NCBI RefSeq assembly: GCF_017591435.1
Contig: NC_059301.1
Location: forward strand, 31,956,986-32,020,985
Origin: Portunus trituberculatus
Lineage: Eukaryota; Arthropoda; Malacostraca; Decapoda; Portunidae
DNA: 64,000 bases
Reading direction: 5' to 3'
Shown: piece by piece, positions 43,331 to 53,985 of the stretch
How positions within the stretch are numbered: position 1 is the first letter of the stretch
How the letters are laid out: every line of letters starts with the position of its first letter
Translations under genes and position numbers: made by a program
The notes under the pieces: model-generated
What the model was told of the DNA's origin: nothing
The model's input: the letters and a program-made list of their open reading frames with translations, nothing else
Database searches by the model: none

Positions 43331-43813
43331 TATCTCTCACCACATACTCATTTTCCTTTAGTGCCTTTACCATTTCCTCTGTAATCCCTTTATTTTCCTC
43401 TTCCTGCTTTTTACTATCTCCTAAACGACCTTTGTACCTCCTGATGTTCATGGTTCACTTCTTTCATCCTGGTATCAATTAGATTAAGGCATTCCTCCTT
43501 CCTCAAGTCCCCTTCGGATATTTTATCTCCATTTCCATGAGTTTAGCCTTCATCTCTTCACATTGTTTCCTTAGTTGTTGGTTTTCTTTCTCCATCTCTA
43601 CTTTTTCCTTCAATAGCTCTTTAACGTTAACAAATAGATATCTTTTTTGAACGAATCATTCTCGGCTAGAACTCTATCCAGTTTTTCTTCTATTGACAAA
43701 ATGTTTAGAAACTTACTTTCCAGTGCCTGGATTCTTGCATCCATATCAAATTTCTCCAGTCCTTTTGGCGTAGTAATAAAACCTTCAAAGTCTCTAGTTT
43801 GCCTAGACGCCAT
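43331..43813 (-). pseudogene. Coiled-coil N terminus of LINE polyprotein, family 5
   Basis: The start is Met at 43813 (MASRQTRDFEGFITTPKG), with helical LESKFLNILSIEEKLDRVL. The same layout as family 1's MAAVNSKDESDFTGFQG start suggests homology. A frameshift at 43610-43625 and others downstream break it. Confidence 0.6.
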
Positions 43814-44011
43814 TTTGTTGTTGTCAGCTGATTACGGCCAAAACAATCACCGCCCACACTCTCCTCTCAGGGATCACTCTCCATATCCTCACTTTCAACA
43901 CTAAGAGACAGTAGGACATTAACAGGACACTAACTTAGAGTTACCCGGGCCCTGTAACACCATAGGTATTTTCCTTCTTCCGTCCGCAGCGGAGAGCCGT
44001 CCTCTCTCAGC

Positions 44012-44012
<1 letters not shown>

Positions 44013-44058
<46 letters not shown>

Positions 44059-44085
44059 TTACCTAATTGTATTTACCTAATTGTA
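44013..44085. repeat. (GT)n plus LINE tail repeats (3' end of copy E)
   Basis: About 44 bp of (GT)n, then two ATTTACCTAATTGT units. It abuts the 5' leader of the family 5 LINE. Confidence 0.9.
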
Positions 44086-44189
44086 ACATACGGAAAAGAG
44101 CTATGCTCGTGTTGTCCCGTCTCCATATCTATTAATGTCCAGCTTTTTCTTAAAATCATGAATATTCCTTGCGTTGACCACTTCCACGT

Positions 44190-45718
44190 CTAAACTATTC
44201 CATGCTTCCACCCTTCTATGAGGGAAGCTATATTTTTCACATCTCTCCTATAAGTGGCCATTTTAGTTTTTCCCATGCCCTCTCGACATTCTTTCATTCC
44301 ACATACACAGATCTTCCCTATCCATTTTTCCATGCCAATCATCACTCTGTATATTGCTATCAGGTCTCCCCTTTCTCTTCTGTTTTCCAGGGTTGGAAGT
44401 TGCATTCTTTTCAGTCTGTCTTCATAAGTCAAATCTCTTAAGTCAGGCACCATTTTGTTGCAGCCCTCTGTACTTTCTCTAGTTTCCTTATGTGTTTCTT
44501 TAAGTTCGAGCCCACTGTATTGTTGCATATTCAAGCCTCGGTCTTATCATTGCAGTAATTATTTTCTTCATCATTTCTTCATCTAAATATACGAACGCCA
44601 CTCTTATGTTCCTCAATAAGTTCAATACTTCTCCAATTATTTTGTTTATATGTCTCTCTGGCGATAGGTCATTGGTAATTGTCACCCCAAGGTCTTTTCT
44701 TCATGACTGGTTTTATGTCTTCATTTCCTATCTTGTACATACTCCTGATTCTTCTTTCACTCTTGCCAAACTCTATTTTCTTGCATTTTGTCGTGTTGAA
44801 CTCCATTTGCCATGTACAGCTCCATTTCCATATTCTGTCCAAGTCTTCCTGGAGTAGTTCGCAATCTTTGTCACATCTCACTTTTCTTAACAATTTTGCA
44901 TCGTCTGCAAATAGGCTCACATAACTGGACACCCCATCCACCATGTCATTTATGTAGACTGAACATTACTGGTGCCAACACTGATCCCTGTGGAACTCCA
45001 CTCTCCACCAATCCCCATTCTGATGGTCTGTCCTTAATTATTGTTCTCATTTCTCTTCCTACCAAAAGTCTTCCATCCATTTTAGTAAACTGCCATGCAC
45101 TCCTCCTACCATTTCAAGTTTCCAGATCAGTCTCTGGTGTGGTACCTTATCAAAGGCCTTTTTAAATCCAGATATATTCCATCAGCCCAACCATCTCTTT
45201 CCTGTATTACATCTATCACCCTCGAATAGTAACATATCAGGTTTGTCGTGCATGAACGCCCTTTTCTAAAACCAAATTGACACTCACAAAGTATGTCATT
45301 TTTCTCCAAGAAGTCTGTCCATCTATTCTTCACCACCCTCTCACACATCTTAGCTACCACACTTGTAAGTGACACTGGTCTATAGTTCAATGGGTCTCTC
45401 TTGTTACCTGATTTATAGATTGGGACAATGTTAGCTCTTTTCCAGTCTTGGGGCACTACACCTTCCCTTAATGAGGCATCAATTACTTCACAAACTTTTT
45501 CAATTGCCAATTCTCCTGCATTCTCTTAAAATCCATCCTGATACCCCATCAGGTCCCACAGCTTTTCTCACTTCTAAACTCCCCATCATGTTCTTGATCT
45601 CCTCCACAGTTACTTGAAACTCCTTCATAATCCCTTTCTGTTCCATTACCAGTGGTTTGTCAAAAGCAGTCTCCTTTGTGAATACCTTCCGAAAGCATCC
45701 ATTCATAGCCTCTGCCAT
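44190..45718 (-). pseudogene. LINE reverse transcriptase and C-terminal region, copy E
   Basis: Fingers and motif A at 45127-45718 (AVGPDGVSG, FGFRKGRSC, YLDLKR with the frame lost by a one-T deletion at 45160). Motif C FADDAK is in 44669-44944; motif B is frameshifted by a deletion near 44960. The C-terminal frame 44190-44534 ends early at a T-run shift. Confidence 0.85.
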
Positions 45719-46064
45719 TTCCTGGGATCTTCACTGCATACTCCATTTACTTCTAAACTTTCAATACTTTCTCTATTTTTGATGTTGTTGTTCACATGTC
45801 TGTAAAAAGCCTTGGTTGGTCTTTACATTTATCAATTATATCCTTTTCTTGTTTCTTTCTTTCTTCTCTTCTAATCAACACATATTCATTTCTTGCTCTT
45901 TTGTAACTTTCCCACTGCTTAATCCGTCTTTTCCTTCTCCACCTCTTCCATGCATCCTCTTTTCTTGTTCTAGCCTTTTCACATCTATCGTTAAACCAGT
46001 CCTGCTTTCCAACTTCTCTATGTTGTCTTATTGGTACAAATTTTTCTCACCTTCTTTGTATATT

Positions 46065-46820
46065 TTATAAATTCCTTCCACTTTTCATTTGCTCCTTAGC
46101 ACTCTTGAATTTCATCCAATTTGTCTCTTGAAAGAATTTCTTTAGGTTTCCAAAATCTGTCTTGGCATAATTCCATCTTCCCACTTTATATTCTTCATTT
46201 CTTCTAGATTTCTCTTCGTCTATCACCTTGAACTCCAAAACTGCATGATCACTCTTTGCTAAAGGGCACTCCACCCTCATCTCCTCAATGACCATTGGCT
46301 CTGTACTAAAGACCAAGTCCAGTCTTGACGATGCTCCTCTCCTCCAAACCTAGTATCTTCTTTGACCCACTGAGTTAACACATTTTCCATTGCCAGTGTC
46401 AATAGTGTATTTCCCATGTTGTCTCTGATCCTTCCATTGACCAGTCCTCCCAACACACCTCTTTACAATTAAAATCTCCCATCATTATAGTTCGTTCACA
46501 GCCACCCAACATTTCTTCCAGACATGTTCCTGTATCACTTATCATTTCTTCATATTCCTGTACTGACCATGCATTTGTCTTAGGTGGTACGTACACCACT
46601 ATGTAGTGCCTCTTTTTCCTTCATTAGTTTCTGCTCTGATCTTTAGCACTTCTGCCTTTCCCATACCTTTTTTCACTTGATCCACCTTTATATCTTTTTT
46701 AACCAGCAACATCACTCCTCCTCCCATCTTACCTACTCTATTTCTTTTCCAAACATTATATTTCCTTCTCCAACCTTCATCAGGTCTTCTCCTCTCTCAG
46801 TTTTGTTTCAGTAAGACCCA
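46065..46820 (-). pseudogene. LINE endonuclease, copy E
   Basis: KSDHAVLEF in 46065-46316 and VYVPP plus GDFNCK in 46399-46599, with the two parts separated by the CCC run and a missing C in the SSRLDL region. TETKL is in the fused upstream frame. Confidence 0.85.
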
Positions 46821-47202
46821 CAATATCTGGGTTCTTGTCCCTCAAGTAATCGTTGAGTTCTAAAATCCCCGATATCACTCCATTTATGTTGGAATACATT
46901 ACATTTCGCTCATATGTAAGTTTCTTTAGTCCTTTCTTGCTGTACTTTTCTGGGTTATGAACCACTTCCTCAGTCTCATATCCAAGATTCTCCAGAAAAC
47001 TCTTTCTTCTCCTCTTCTGTCCTCTCTTCATTTTTTTCAAAGCCTCCTTTCTCAACTCATTTAACATTTCTCTTTCCTTTTCACCGAGATCTCTTCTCAA
47101 CCAAATCTTCCTTGTTGTTTCCTGCTGGGCTAGCCTCCATGACTTCTCCACCAATTCATCTACATCCTTTTGTGACTTAAGTTTGATTCTTATTGGCCTC
47201 AT
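46780..47202 (-). CDS. RRM-like ORF1 domain fused in frame to endonuclease N terminus, copy E
   Basis: An open 140-codon frame: MRPIRIKLKSQKDVDELV and KSWRLAQQETTRKIWLRR (RRM-like second half), a basic helix (MLNELRKEALKKMKRGQK), hinge, then ERNVMYSNINGVISG and PDIVGLTETKL, the first two endonuclease motifs. The RNA-binding and nuclease parts share one uninterrupted frame, as in family 5. Confidence 0.65.
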   Translation of the reverse strand: MRPIRIKLKSQKDVDELVEKSWRLAQQETTRKIWLRRDLGEKEREMLNELRKEALKKMKRGQKRRRKSFLENLGYETEEVVHNPEKYSKKGLKKLTYERNVMYSNINGVISGILELNDYLRDKNPDIVGLTETKLREEKT

Positions 47203-47252
47203 ACCTTCTCTTGTGAACTTTCCAATTCTATGGAAGTCCTCTATTTCTTGTA

Positions 47253-47851
47253 CTAGGTCTTTTCCTCCTCCTGCACCACATTAATGATATTATTTATCAC
47301 CTTTTTATGTTTTTCTCTCTCCATTTTACTCGGTGTCTTATCCTCCTCCACACCAAATATCACCACACATCTCTTTTTGTCTACAGTTTCCCTCACCAAT
47401 GTCTCATTTGACTTAATAACCTTCACCACTTTCTCAGCTATCTTCTCTTCTATGATCTGTTGATCTATAATTTCAGCAAGGCCCAAAGTTTTCTCCCTGA
47501 CTCTTTGATTTCCTTTTCCAGACTTGCAACTTTGTAATTTACCTCCTTTCTTTCCACTTCCTGACTTTTTTCCATTCAGCCTGCTTCTCCATCACTTTTC
47601 CTAGAGATTCTCCACATTTTCGCAATTCACTTTAATTAGCTTAACTTCCTCTTTCAGTGCTGCATTTTCCTTCTTCATATCGGCACAGTCTTTCTTTACA
47701 TTGTCATAACTCGTTTCCAGGCCCTCATACTTTTCAAACAGTTTTCAATTTTACCTTCTAACTCCAGAATTTTCTTCACATAAGCGCTCTTCTCCATTAT
47801 TCCTTGAAACCCTGTGAAGTCTGATTCATCTTTCGAGTTCACGGCCGCCAT
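47253..47851 (-). pseudogene. Coiled coil and first half of RRM-like domain, copy E
   Basis: The start is Met at 47851. 47253-47486 is open with IEEKIAEKVVKVIKSNE and KRCVVIFGVEED (RNP-like strand). The coiled-coil part between 47500 and 47760 carries indels relative to copy F. Confidence 0.6.
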
Positions 47852-48061
47852 GTTGCGCAGATGTAAACAAACCAGCTGATGGCTCAAACGCAGGCTACAG
47901 TTTATATTTACCTTCACTGGACATTATTTTGCTAATCAACAGTTAACATGACTATATGGAGACGGGACAAACATTACCAGCTCCTTTCCCACCTTGGTTA
48001 CTCTTCAATGGTAACTGTAGAATTATAGATGATTGCTCTGAGCTCAGCGACCACCTCCATG

Positions 48062-48063
<2 letters not shown>

Positions 48064-48092
<29 letters not shown>

Positions 48093-48134
48093 TGTTTCAC
48101 TGTTTGATCTCAGGCCTCGTCACAACTTCTCGAT

Positions 48135-48180
<46 letters not shown>

Positions 48181-48205
48181 TTACCTAATTGTATTTACCT
48201 AATTG
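48064..48205. repeat. Two (GT)n tracts around 48 bp of unique sequence, then LINE tail of copy F
   Basis: (GT)n 48064-48092, unique text TTGTTTCACTG to GATTTACAT, (GT)n 48141-48178, then two tail units. The unique text may be original target DNA. Confidence 0.85.
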
Positions 48206-48310
48206 TAACATACGGAAAAGAGCTATGCTCGTGTTGTCCCGTCTCCATATCTATTAATGTCCAGCTTTTCTTAAAATCATGAATATTCCTTGCGTTGACC
48301 ACTTCCACGT

Positions 48311-49860
48311 CTAAACTATTCCATGCTTCCACCCTTCTATGAGGGAAGCTATATTTTTCACATCTCTCCTATAAGTGGCCATTTTAGTTTTTCCCATGCC
48401 CTCTCGACATTCTTTCATTCCACATACACAGATCTTCCCTATCCATTTTTCCATGCCAATCATCACTCTGTATATTGCTATCAGGTCTCCCCTTTCTCTT
48501 CTGTTTTCCAGGGTTGGAAGTTGCATTCTTTTCAGTCTGTCTTCATAAGTCAAATCTCTTAAGTCAGGCACCATTTTTGTTGCAGCCCTCTGTACTTTCT
48601 CTAGTTTCCTTATGTGTTTCTTTAAGTTCGAGCCCACTGTATTGTTGCATATTCAAGCCTCGGTCTTATCATTGCAGTAATTATTTTCTTCATCATTTCT
48701 TCATCTAAATATCTGAACGCCACTCTTATGTTCCTCAATAAGTTCAATACTTCTCCAATTATTTTGTTTATATGTCTCTCTGGCGATAGGTCATTGGTAA
48801 TTGTCACCCCAAGGTCTTTTCTTCATGACTGGTTTTATGTCTTCATTTCCTATCTTGTACATACTCCTGATTCTTCTTTCACTCTTGCCAAACTCTATTT
48901 TCTTGCATTTTGTCGTGTTGAACTCCATTTGCCATGTACAGCTCCATTTCCATATTCTGTCCAAGTCTTCCTGGAGTAGTTCGCAATCTTTGTCACATCT
49001 CACTTTTCTTAACAATTTTGCATCGTCTGCAAATAGGCTCACATAACTGGACACCCCATCCACCATGTCATTTATGTAGACTGCGAACATTACTGGTGCC
49101 AACACTGATCCCTGTGGAACTCCACTCTCCACCAAGCCCCATTCTGATGGTCTGTCCTTAATTATTGTTCTCATTTCTCTTCCTACCAAAAGTCTTCCAT
49201 CCATTTTCAAAAGTCTTCCATCCATTTTAGTAAACTGCCATGCACTCCTCCTACCATTTCAAGTTTCCAGATCAGTCTCGGTGTGGTACCTTATCAAAGG
49301 CCTTTTTAAATCCAGATATATTCCATCAGCCCAACCATCTCTTTCCTGTATTACATCTATCACCCTCGAATAGTAACATATCAGGTTTGTCGTGCATGAA
49401 CGCCCTTTTCTAAAACCAAATTGACACTCACAAAGTATGTCATTTTTCTCCAAGAAGTCTGTCCATCTATTCTTCACCACCCTCTCACACATCTTAGCTA
49501 CCACACTTGTAAGTGACACTGGTCTATAGTTCAATGGGTCTCTCTTGTTACCTGATTTATAGATTGGGACAATGTTAGCTCTTTTCCAGTCTTGGGGCAC
49601 TACACCTTCCCTTAATGAGGCATCAATTACTTCACAAACTTTTTCTGCCAGTTGCTCCTGCATTCTCTTAAAATCCATCCTGATACCCCATCAGGTCCCA
49701 CAGCTTTTCTCACTTCTAAACTCCCCATCATATTCTTGATCTCCTCCACAGTTACTTGAAACTCCTTCATAATCCCTTTCTGTTCCATTACCAGTGGTTT
49801 GTCAAAAGCAGTCTCCTTTGTGAATACCTTCCGAAAGCATCCATTCATAGCCTCTGCCAT
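48311..49860 (-). pseudogene. LINE reverse transcriptase and C-terminal region, copy F
   Basis: 48311-48637 reads KKHIRKLEKVQRAATKMVPD without the indel found in B, C and E. 48791-49225 holds motif B SGVPQGSVLAP and motif C FADDAK, but starts with a duplicated MDGRLLKMDGRLLVGREM caused by an 18-bp repeat near 49195-49225. 49259-49678 holds the fingers and the start of motif A (frameshifted at 49303). Confidence 0.85.
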
Positions 49861-50207
49861 TTCCTGGGATCTTCACTGCATACTCCATTTACTTCTAAAC
49901 TTTCAATACTTTCTCTATTTTTGATGTTGTTGTTCACATGTCTGTAAAAAGCCTTGGTTGGTCTTTACATTTATCAATTATATCCTTTTCTTGTTTCTTT
50001 CTTTCTTCTCTTCTAATCAACACATATTCATTTCTTGCTCTTTTGTAACTTTCCCACTGCTTAATCCGTCTTTTCCTTCTCCACCTCTTCCATGCATCCT
50101 CTTTTCTTGTTCTAGCCTTTTCACATCTATCGTTAAACCAGTCCTGCTTTCCAACTTCTCTATGTTGTCTTATTGGTACAAATTTTTCTCACCTTCTTTG
50201 TATATTT

Positions 50208-51080
50208 TTATAAATTCCTTCCACTTTTCATTTGCTCCTTAGCACTCTTGAATTTCATCCAATTTGTCTCTTGAAAGAATTTCTTTAGGTTTCCAAAATC
50301 TGTCTTGGCATAATTCCATCTTCCCACTTTATATTCTTCATTTCTTCTAGATTTCTCTTCATCTATCACCTTGAACTCCAAAACTGCATGATCACTCTTT
50401 GCTAAAGGGCACTCCACCCTCATCTCCTCAATGACCATTGGCTCTGTACTAAAGACCAAGTCCAGTCTTGACGATGCTCCTCTCCTCCAAACCTAGTATC
50501 TTCTTTGACCCACTGAGTTAACACATTTTCCATTGCCAGTGTCAATAGTGTATTTCCCCATGTTGTCTCTGATCCTTCCATTGACCAGTCCTCCCAACAC
50601 ACCTCTTTACAATTAAAATCTCCCATCATTATAGTTCGTTCACAGCCACCCAACATTTCTTCCAGACATGTTCCTGTATCACTTATCATTTCTTCATATT
50701 CCTGTACTGACCATGCATTTGTCTTAGGTGGTACGTACACCACTATGTAGTGCCTCTTTTTCCTTCATTAGTTTCTGCTCTGATCTTTAGCACTTCTGCC
50801 TTTCCCATACCTTCTTTCACTTGATCCACCTTTATATCTTTTTTAACCAGCAACATCACTCCTCCTCCCATCTTACCTACTCTATTTCTTTTCCAAACAT
50901 TATATTTCCCTTCTCCAACCATCATCAGGTCTTCTCCTCTCTCAGTTTTGTTTCAGTAAGACCCACAATATCTGGGTTCTTGTCCCTCAAGTAATCGTTG
51001 AGTTCTAAAATCCCGATATCACTCCATTTATGTTGGAATACATTACATTCGCTCATACGTAAGTTTCTTTAGTCCTTTCT
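50208..51080 (-). pseudogene. LINE endonuclease, copy F
   Basis: 50420-50743 runs VYVPPKTNAW, GDFNCKEVCWED, ETTWGNTLLTLAM in one frame (four Cs at 50557). A missing C then shifts the frame before SRLDLVF. 50208-50459 holds KSDHAVLEF, and 50743-50925 GKYNVWKRNRVGKMGGG. Confidence 0.85.
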
Positions 51081-51448
51081 TGCTGTACTTTTCTGGGTTA
51101 TGAACCACTTCCTCAGTCTCATATCCAAGATTCTCCAGAAAAACTCTTTCTTCTCCTCTTCTGTCCTCTCTTCATTTTTTTCAAAGCCTCCTTTCTCAAC
51201 TCATTTAACATTTCTCTTTCCTTTTCACCGAGATCTCTTCTCAACCAAATCTTCCTTGTTGTTTCCTGCTGGGCTAGCCTCCATGACTTCTCCACCAATT
51301 CATCTACATCCTTTTGTGACTTAAGTTTGATTCTTATTGGCCTCATACCTTCTCTTGTGAACTTTCCAATTCTATGGAAGTCCTCTATTTCTTGTACTAG
51401 GTCTTTTCCTCCTCCTGCACCACATTAATGATATTATTTATCACCTTT

Positions 51449-51990
51449 TTATGTTTTCTCTCTCTCCATTTTACTCGGTGTCTTATCCTCCTCCACACCA
51501 AATATCACCACACATCTCTTTTTGTCTACAGTTTCCCTCACCAATGTCTCATTTGACTTAATAACCTTCACCACTTTCTCAGCAATCTTCTCTTCTATGA
51601 TCTGTTGATCTATAATTTCAGCAAGGCCCAAAGTTTTCTCCCCAGACTCTTTGATTTCCTTTTCCAGACTTGCAACTTTGTAATTTACCTCCTTTCTTTC
51701 CACTTCCTGACTTTTTTTCCATTCAGCCTGCTTCTCCATCACTTTTCCTAGAGATTCTCCACATTTTTCGCAATTCACTTTAATTAGCTTAACTTCCTCT
51801 TTCAGTGCTTCATTTTCCTTCTTCATATCGGCACACTCTTTCATTACATTGTCATAACTCGTTTCCAGGCCCCATACTTTTCAAACAGTTTTTCAATTTT
51901 ACCTTCCAACTCCAGAATTTTCTTCACATAAGCGCTCTTCTCCATTATTCCTTGAAATCCTGTGAAGTCTGATTCATCTTTCGAGTTCAC
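51449..51990 (-). pseudogene. ORF1-like coiled coil and RRM-like start, copy F
   Basis: The 131-codon frame at 51449-51844 shows MKKENEALKEEVKLIK, ESLGKVMEKQAEWKK, EVERKEVNYKVASLEKEI and KRCVVIFGVEED. The N-terminal Met is near 51999, with a one-base shift at ~51845. Confidence 0.6.
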
Positions 51991-52201
51991 GGCCGCCATG
52001 TTGCGCAGATGTAAACAAACCAGCTGATGGCTCAAACGCAGGCTATAGTTTATATTTACCTTCCCTGGACATTATTTTGCTAATCAACAGTTAACATGAC
52101 TATATGGAGACGGGACAAACATTACCAGCTCCTTTCCCACCTTGGTTACTCTTAGGCAATGGTAACTGTAGAATTAGAGATGATTGCTCTGGAGCTCAGC
52201 G

Positions 52202-52204
<3 letters not shown>

Positions 52205-52261
<57 letters not shown>
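52205..52261. repeat. (GT)n microsatellite, 57 bp, inside a DIRS recombinase gene
   Basis: It lies between the 5' end of LINE copy F and the DIRS recombinase, which resumes at GTGGGCAACCG. In a related copy (35355) the same spot reads TTGCCCACATC, so only a single GTG existed there before. Confidence 0.9.
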
Positions 52262-52264
<3 letters not shown>

Positions 52265-53110
52265 CAACCGAAACTGCCATTGCCTTGGCCTTTGATGCTG
52301 CAGCTGGGCGAACACTTCTAGCAGTAAATTTTACAGTATCCACACCAGACATGTGAAGCACTGACTTGATCCACCTAGAAACTGTGTCTTTAGAGGCATA
52401 TTTATGTGGTTTAATGAAACTAATGAGCGATATGCTCTCATCTTCAACATTACTTCTTATATGCTTAGTTCTACTGATATACATTTTCAAAGTTTCTAAT
52501 ACACATATTTTTATCCTTCTTTTAAGCTTTCACTTTGATAAACTGAACATTGAAATTTGGTCTGCACTGCTTAATATTGCCTGCTAACCACATATATATA
52601 AAGTCCTTGCCTATGATGATATCCTTTAAAAGTAACAAGTGTAGAGTTTGCACTTTGGCTGCTTGTAAATGCCAAGAACATAACTAATTTCAACGTTAAA
52701 TCTTTCAAAGAAAGAAAATGTAAAGGGCTCATGCCTCTTAATTTTTCTAAAACTGGCTTGTCATCCCAAGTTTCAATATACACCTGGGTTTAGCTGGGGG
52801 TAGATTGAATACTCCCTTTAGCAACCTGACGACGAGAGGGTGGTCCCCTCCCCTGGGGCCATCCACCACTATCCCTAGTGAGGAGAGAGCTGCCCTTGCA
52901 GTGTTGATACACTCGTACCCAACACCTCTGTGAAAAGTTTCAGATAAGAAATAGTTGATTTGTTCTACAGCGGGAGTAAAGGGATCAACTTCCCATTGAC
53001 TACAAAATTGTGTCCATCTTTTAAGATGTGGTCTGTATTGCTTTTTTGTTCCTGGTTTCCAGGACGCCATGATGAATTCTGTACCTGCTTCAGAAATTCC
53101 TCGCTCTTGC
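52262..53110 (-). pseudogene. DIRS tyrosine recombinase (D2), 3' truncated
   Basis: The N part (MASWKPGTKKQYRPHLKRW, LSSLGIVVDGPRGGDHPLV) is in 52747-53110. A frame break follows near 52780. The C part 52262-52490 reads MKMYISRTKHIRS, SFIKPHKYASKDTVSRWI and KFTARSVRPAAASKA, then hits the (GT)n. The HxxR box reads RSVR (His replaced). The Tyr region is lost. Confidence 0.75.
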
Positions 53111-53985
53111 ATTCTTTCCCTGACAGTAGACAGGCCATCAACTTTGTGTGTTTCATGATGGGATGCTCTTCTGATGACAGGGGCAGCCTTAATACGTTCT
53201 TCTTCCTCGTTATGAGGCAAGGTTCCCTGATGAGCATTCTCACTAACATTCCCATCCAGGGCTGGGATGTCCATAGTGGCACAACCACTCTGGACAACGT
53301 TTTCTGCCCGAACCTTCTGCAGACACCTGGCAATTAAGGAAAAGGGTGGAAACTTGTAAATCAACTCAAACTGTGCCCAGTTTATTGAGAATGCATCAAA
53401 ATGTTCAGCTTTAGGGTCTGGTTTCCATGAACAAAACCTTTTCACCTGTTTGTTAAGTCTGGATGCAAATAAATCAATGCTTGGTAGTCCAAAAATTTTG
53501 CAGATATCCCCAAAAATGTTTTCATCCAGTTTCCACTCATGTTTATCATTAAATTTGCGAGATGCTGTATCAGCCAAGAAGTTTGCTTTACCTGGTATGT
53601 GAGAACAAATAATGCATGCTTTGTGCTCTACACACCATTCCCATATGTTAATGCAGATATCATTACAGATCTCAGATTTTATGCCACCCATTTCATTAAC
53701 ATAGTTCACTGCTGTGGTGTTGTCACAAAATATTCTTATGTTCTTCCCCTGAATTTGTTGTTCAAATGACTTCAGGAAAAAAAGGATGGCTTTGAGTTCC
53801 AGTGCATTAATATGTAATTCTCTCTCTTCTGGCAACCACTTGGCATTTGCTGTTTGGTGGTAAAGGTAGCAGCCCCAACCTAAGTTTGAAGCATCAATGT
53901 ACAGCTCAATATCAGTACCTGCCCTGAAACTTTTCCTATTTTCACCTGCCACATGACTTACCCACCAGTTCAAATCTGTTTTCAT
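52965..53985 (-). pseudogene. DIRS RNase H with overlapping pol/recombinase frames (D2)
   Basis: The 412-codon frame at 52747-53985 begins in RNase H: ELYIDASNLGWGCYL (Asp), HINALELKAILFFLKSF (Glu), FCDNTTAVNYVNEMGG (Asp), FLADTASRKF (Asp), then PSIDLFASRLNKQVKRFCSW. Around 53310 a small indel shifts it into the recombinase frame. The original pol continuation (PLWTSQPWMGMLVRML) is open in 52965-53333, so both frames are open over ~350 bp. Confidence 0.8.

Larger units (their letters stand above)
40015..44012 (-). mobile_element. CR1-like LINE family 5, near full length (~4.0 kb)
   Basis: It runs from the 3' tail at 40015 to a 5' end near 44012 (CGTCCGCAGCGGAGAG leader), where the next (GT)n begins. 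It contains coiled coil, RRM-like, endonuclease and RT regions in order and keeps the best RT of any LINE here. Confidence 0.85.
44057..48060 (-). mobile_element. CR1-like LINE family 1, copy E (near full length)
   Basis: About 4.0 kb from the tail to the 5' leader that ends GCTCTGAGCTCAGCGACC near 48050. It has all domains and differs from copies A-C and F by scattered substitutions and single-base indels. Confidence 0.9.
48178..52204 (-). mobile_element. CR1-like LINE family 1, copy F (near full length)
   Basis: About 4.03 kb from the tail to the leader end (GCTCTGGAGCTCAGCGACC) at 52204. It is the best family 1 reference in the window: its ORF1 coiled coil is open over 131 codons and its GDFN-to-WVKED endonuclease segment reads through. 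Confidence 0.9.

Noticed and set aside
48064..48178. Spaced repeats resembling a CRISPR array
   Set aside because: Dinucleotide tracts with LINE tails; no constant-length repeat-spacer pattern and a eukaryotic context.
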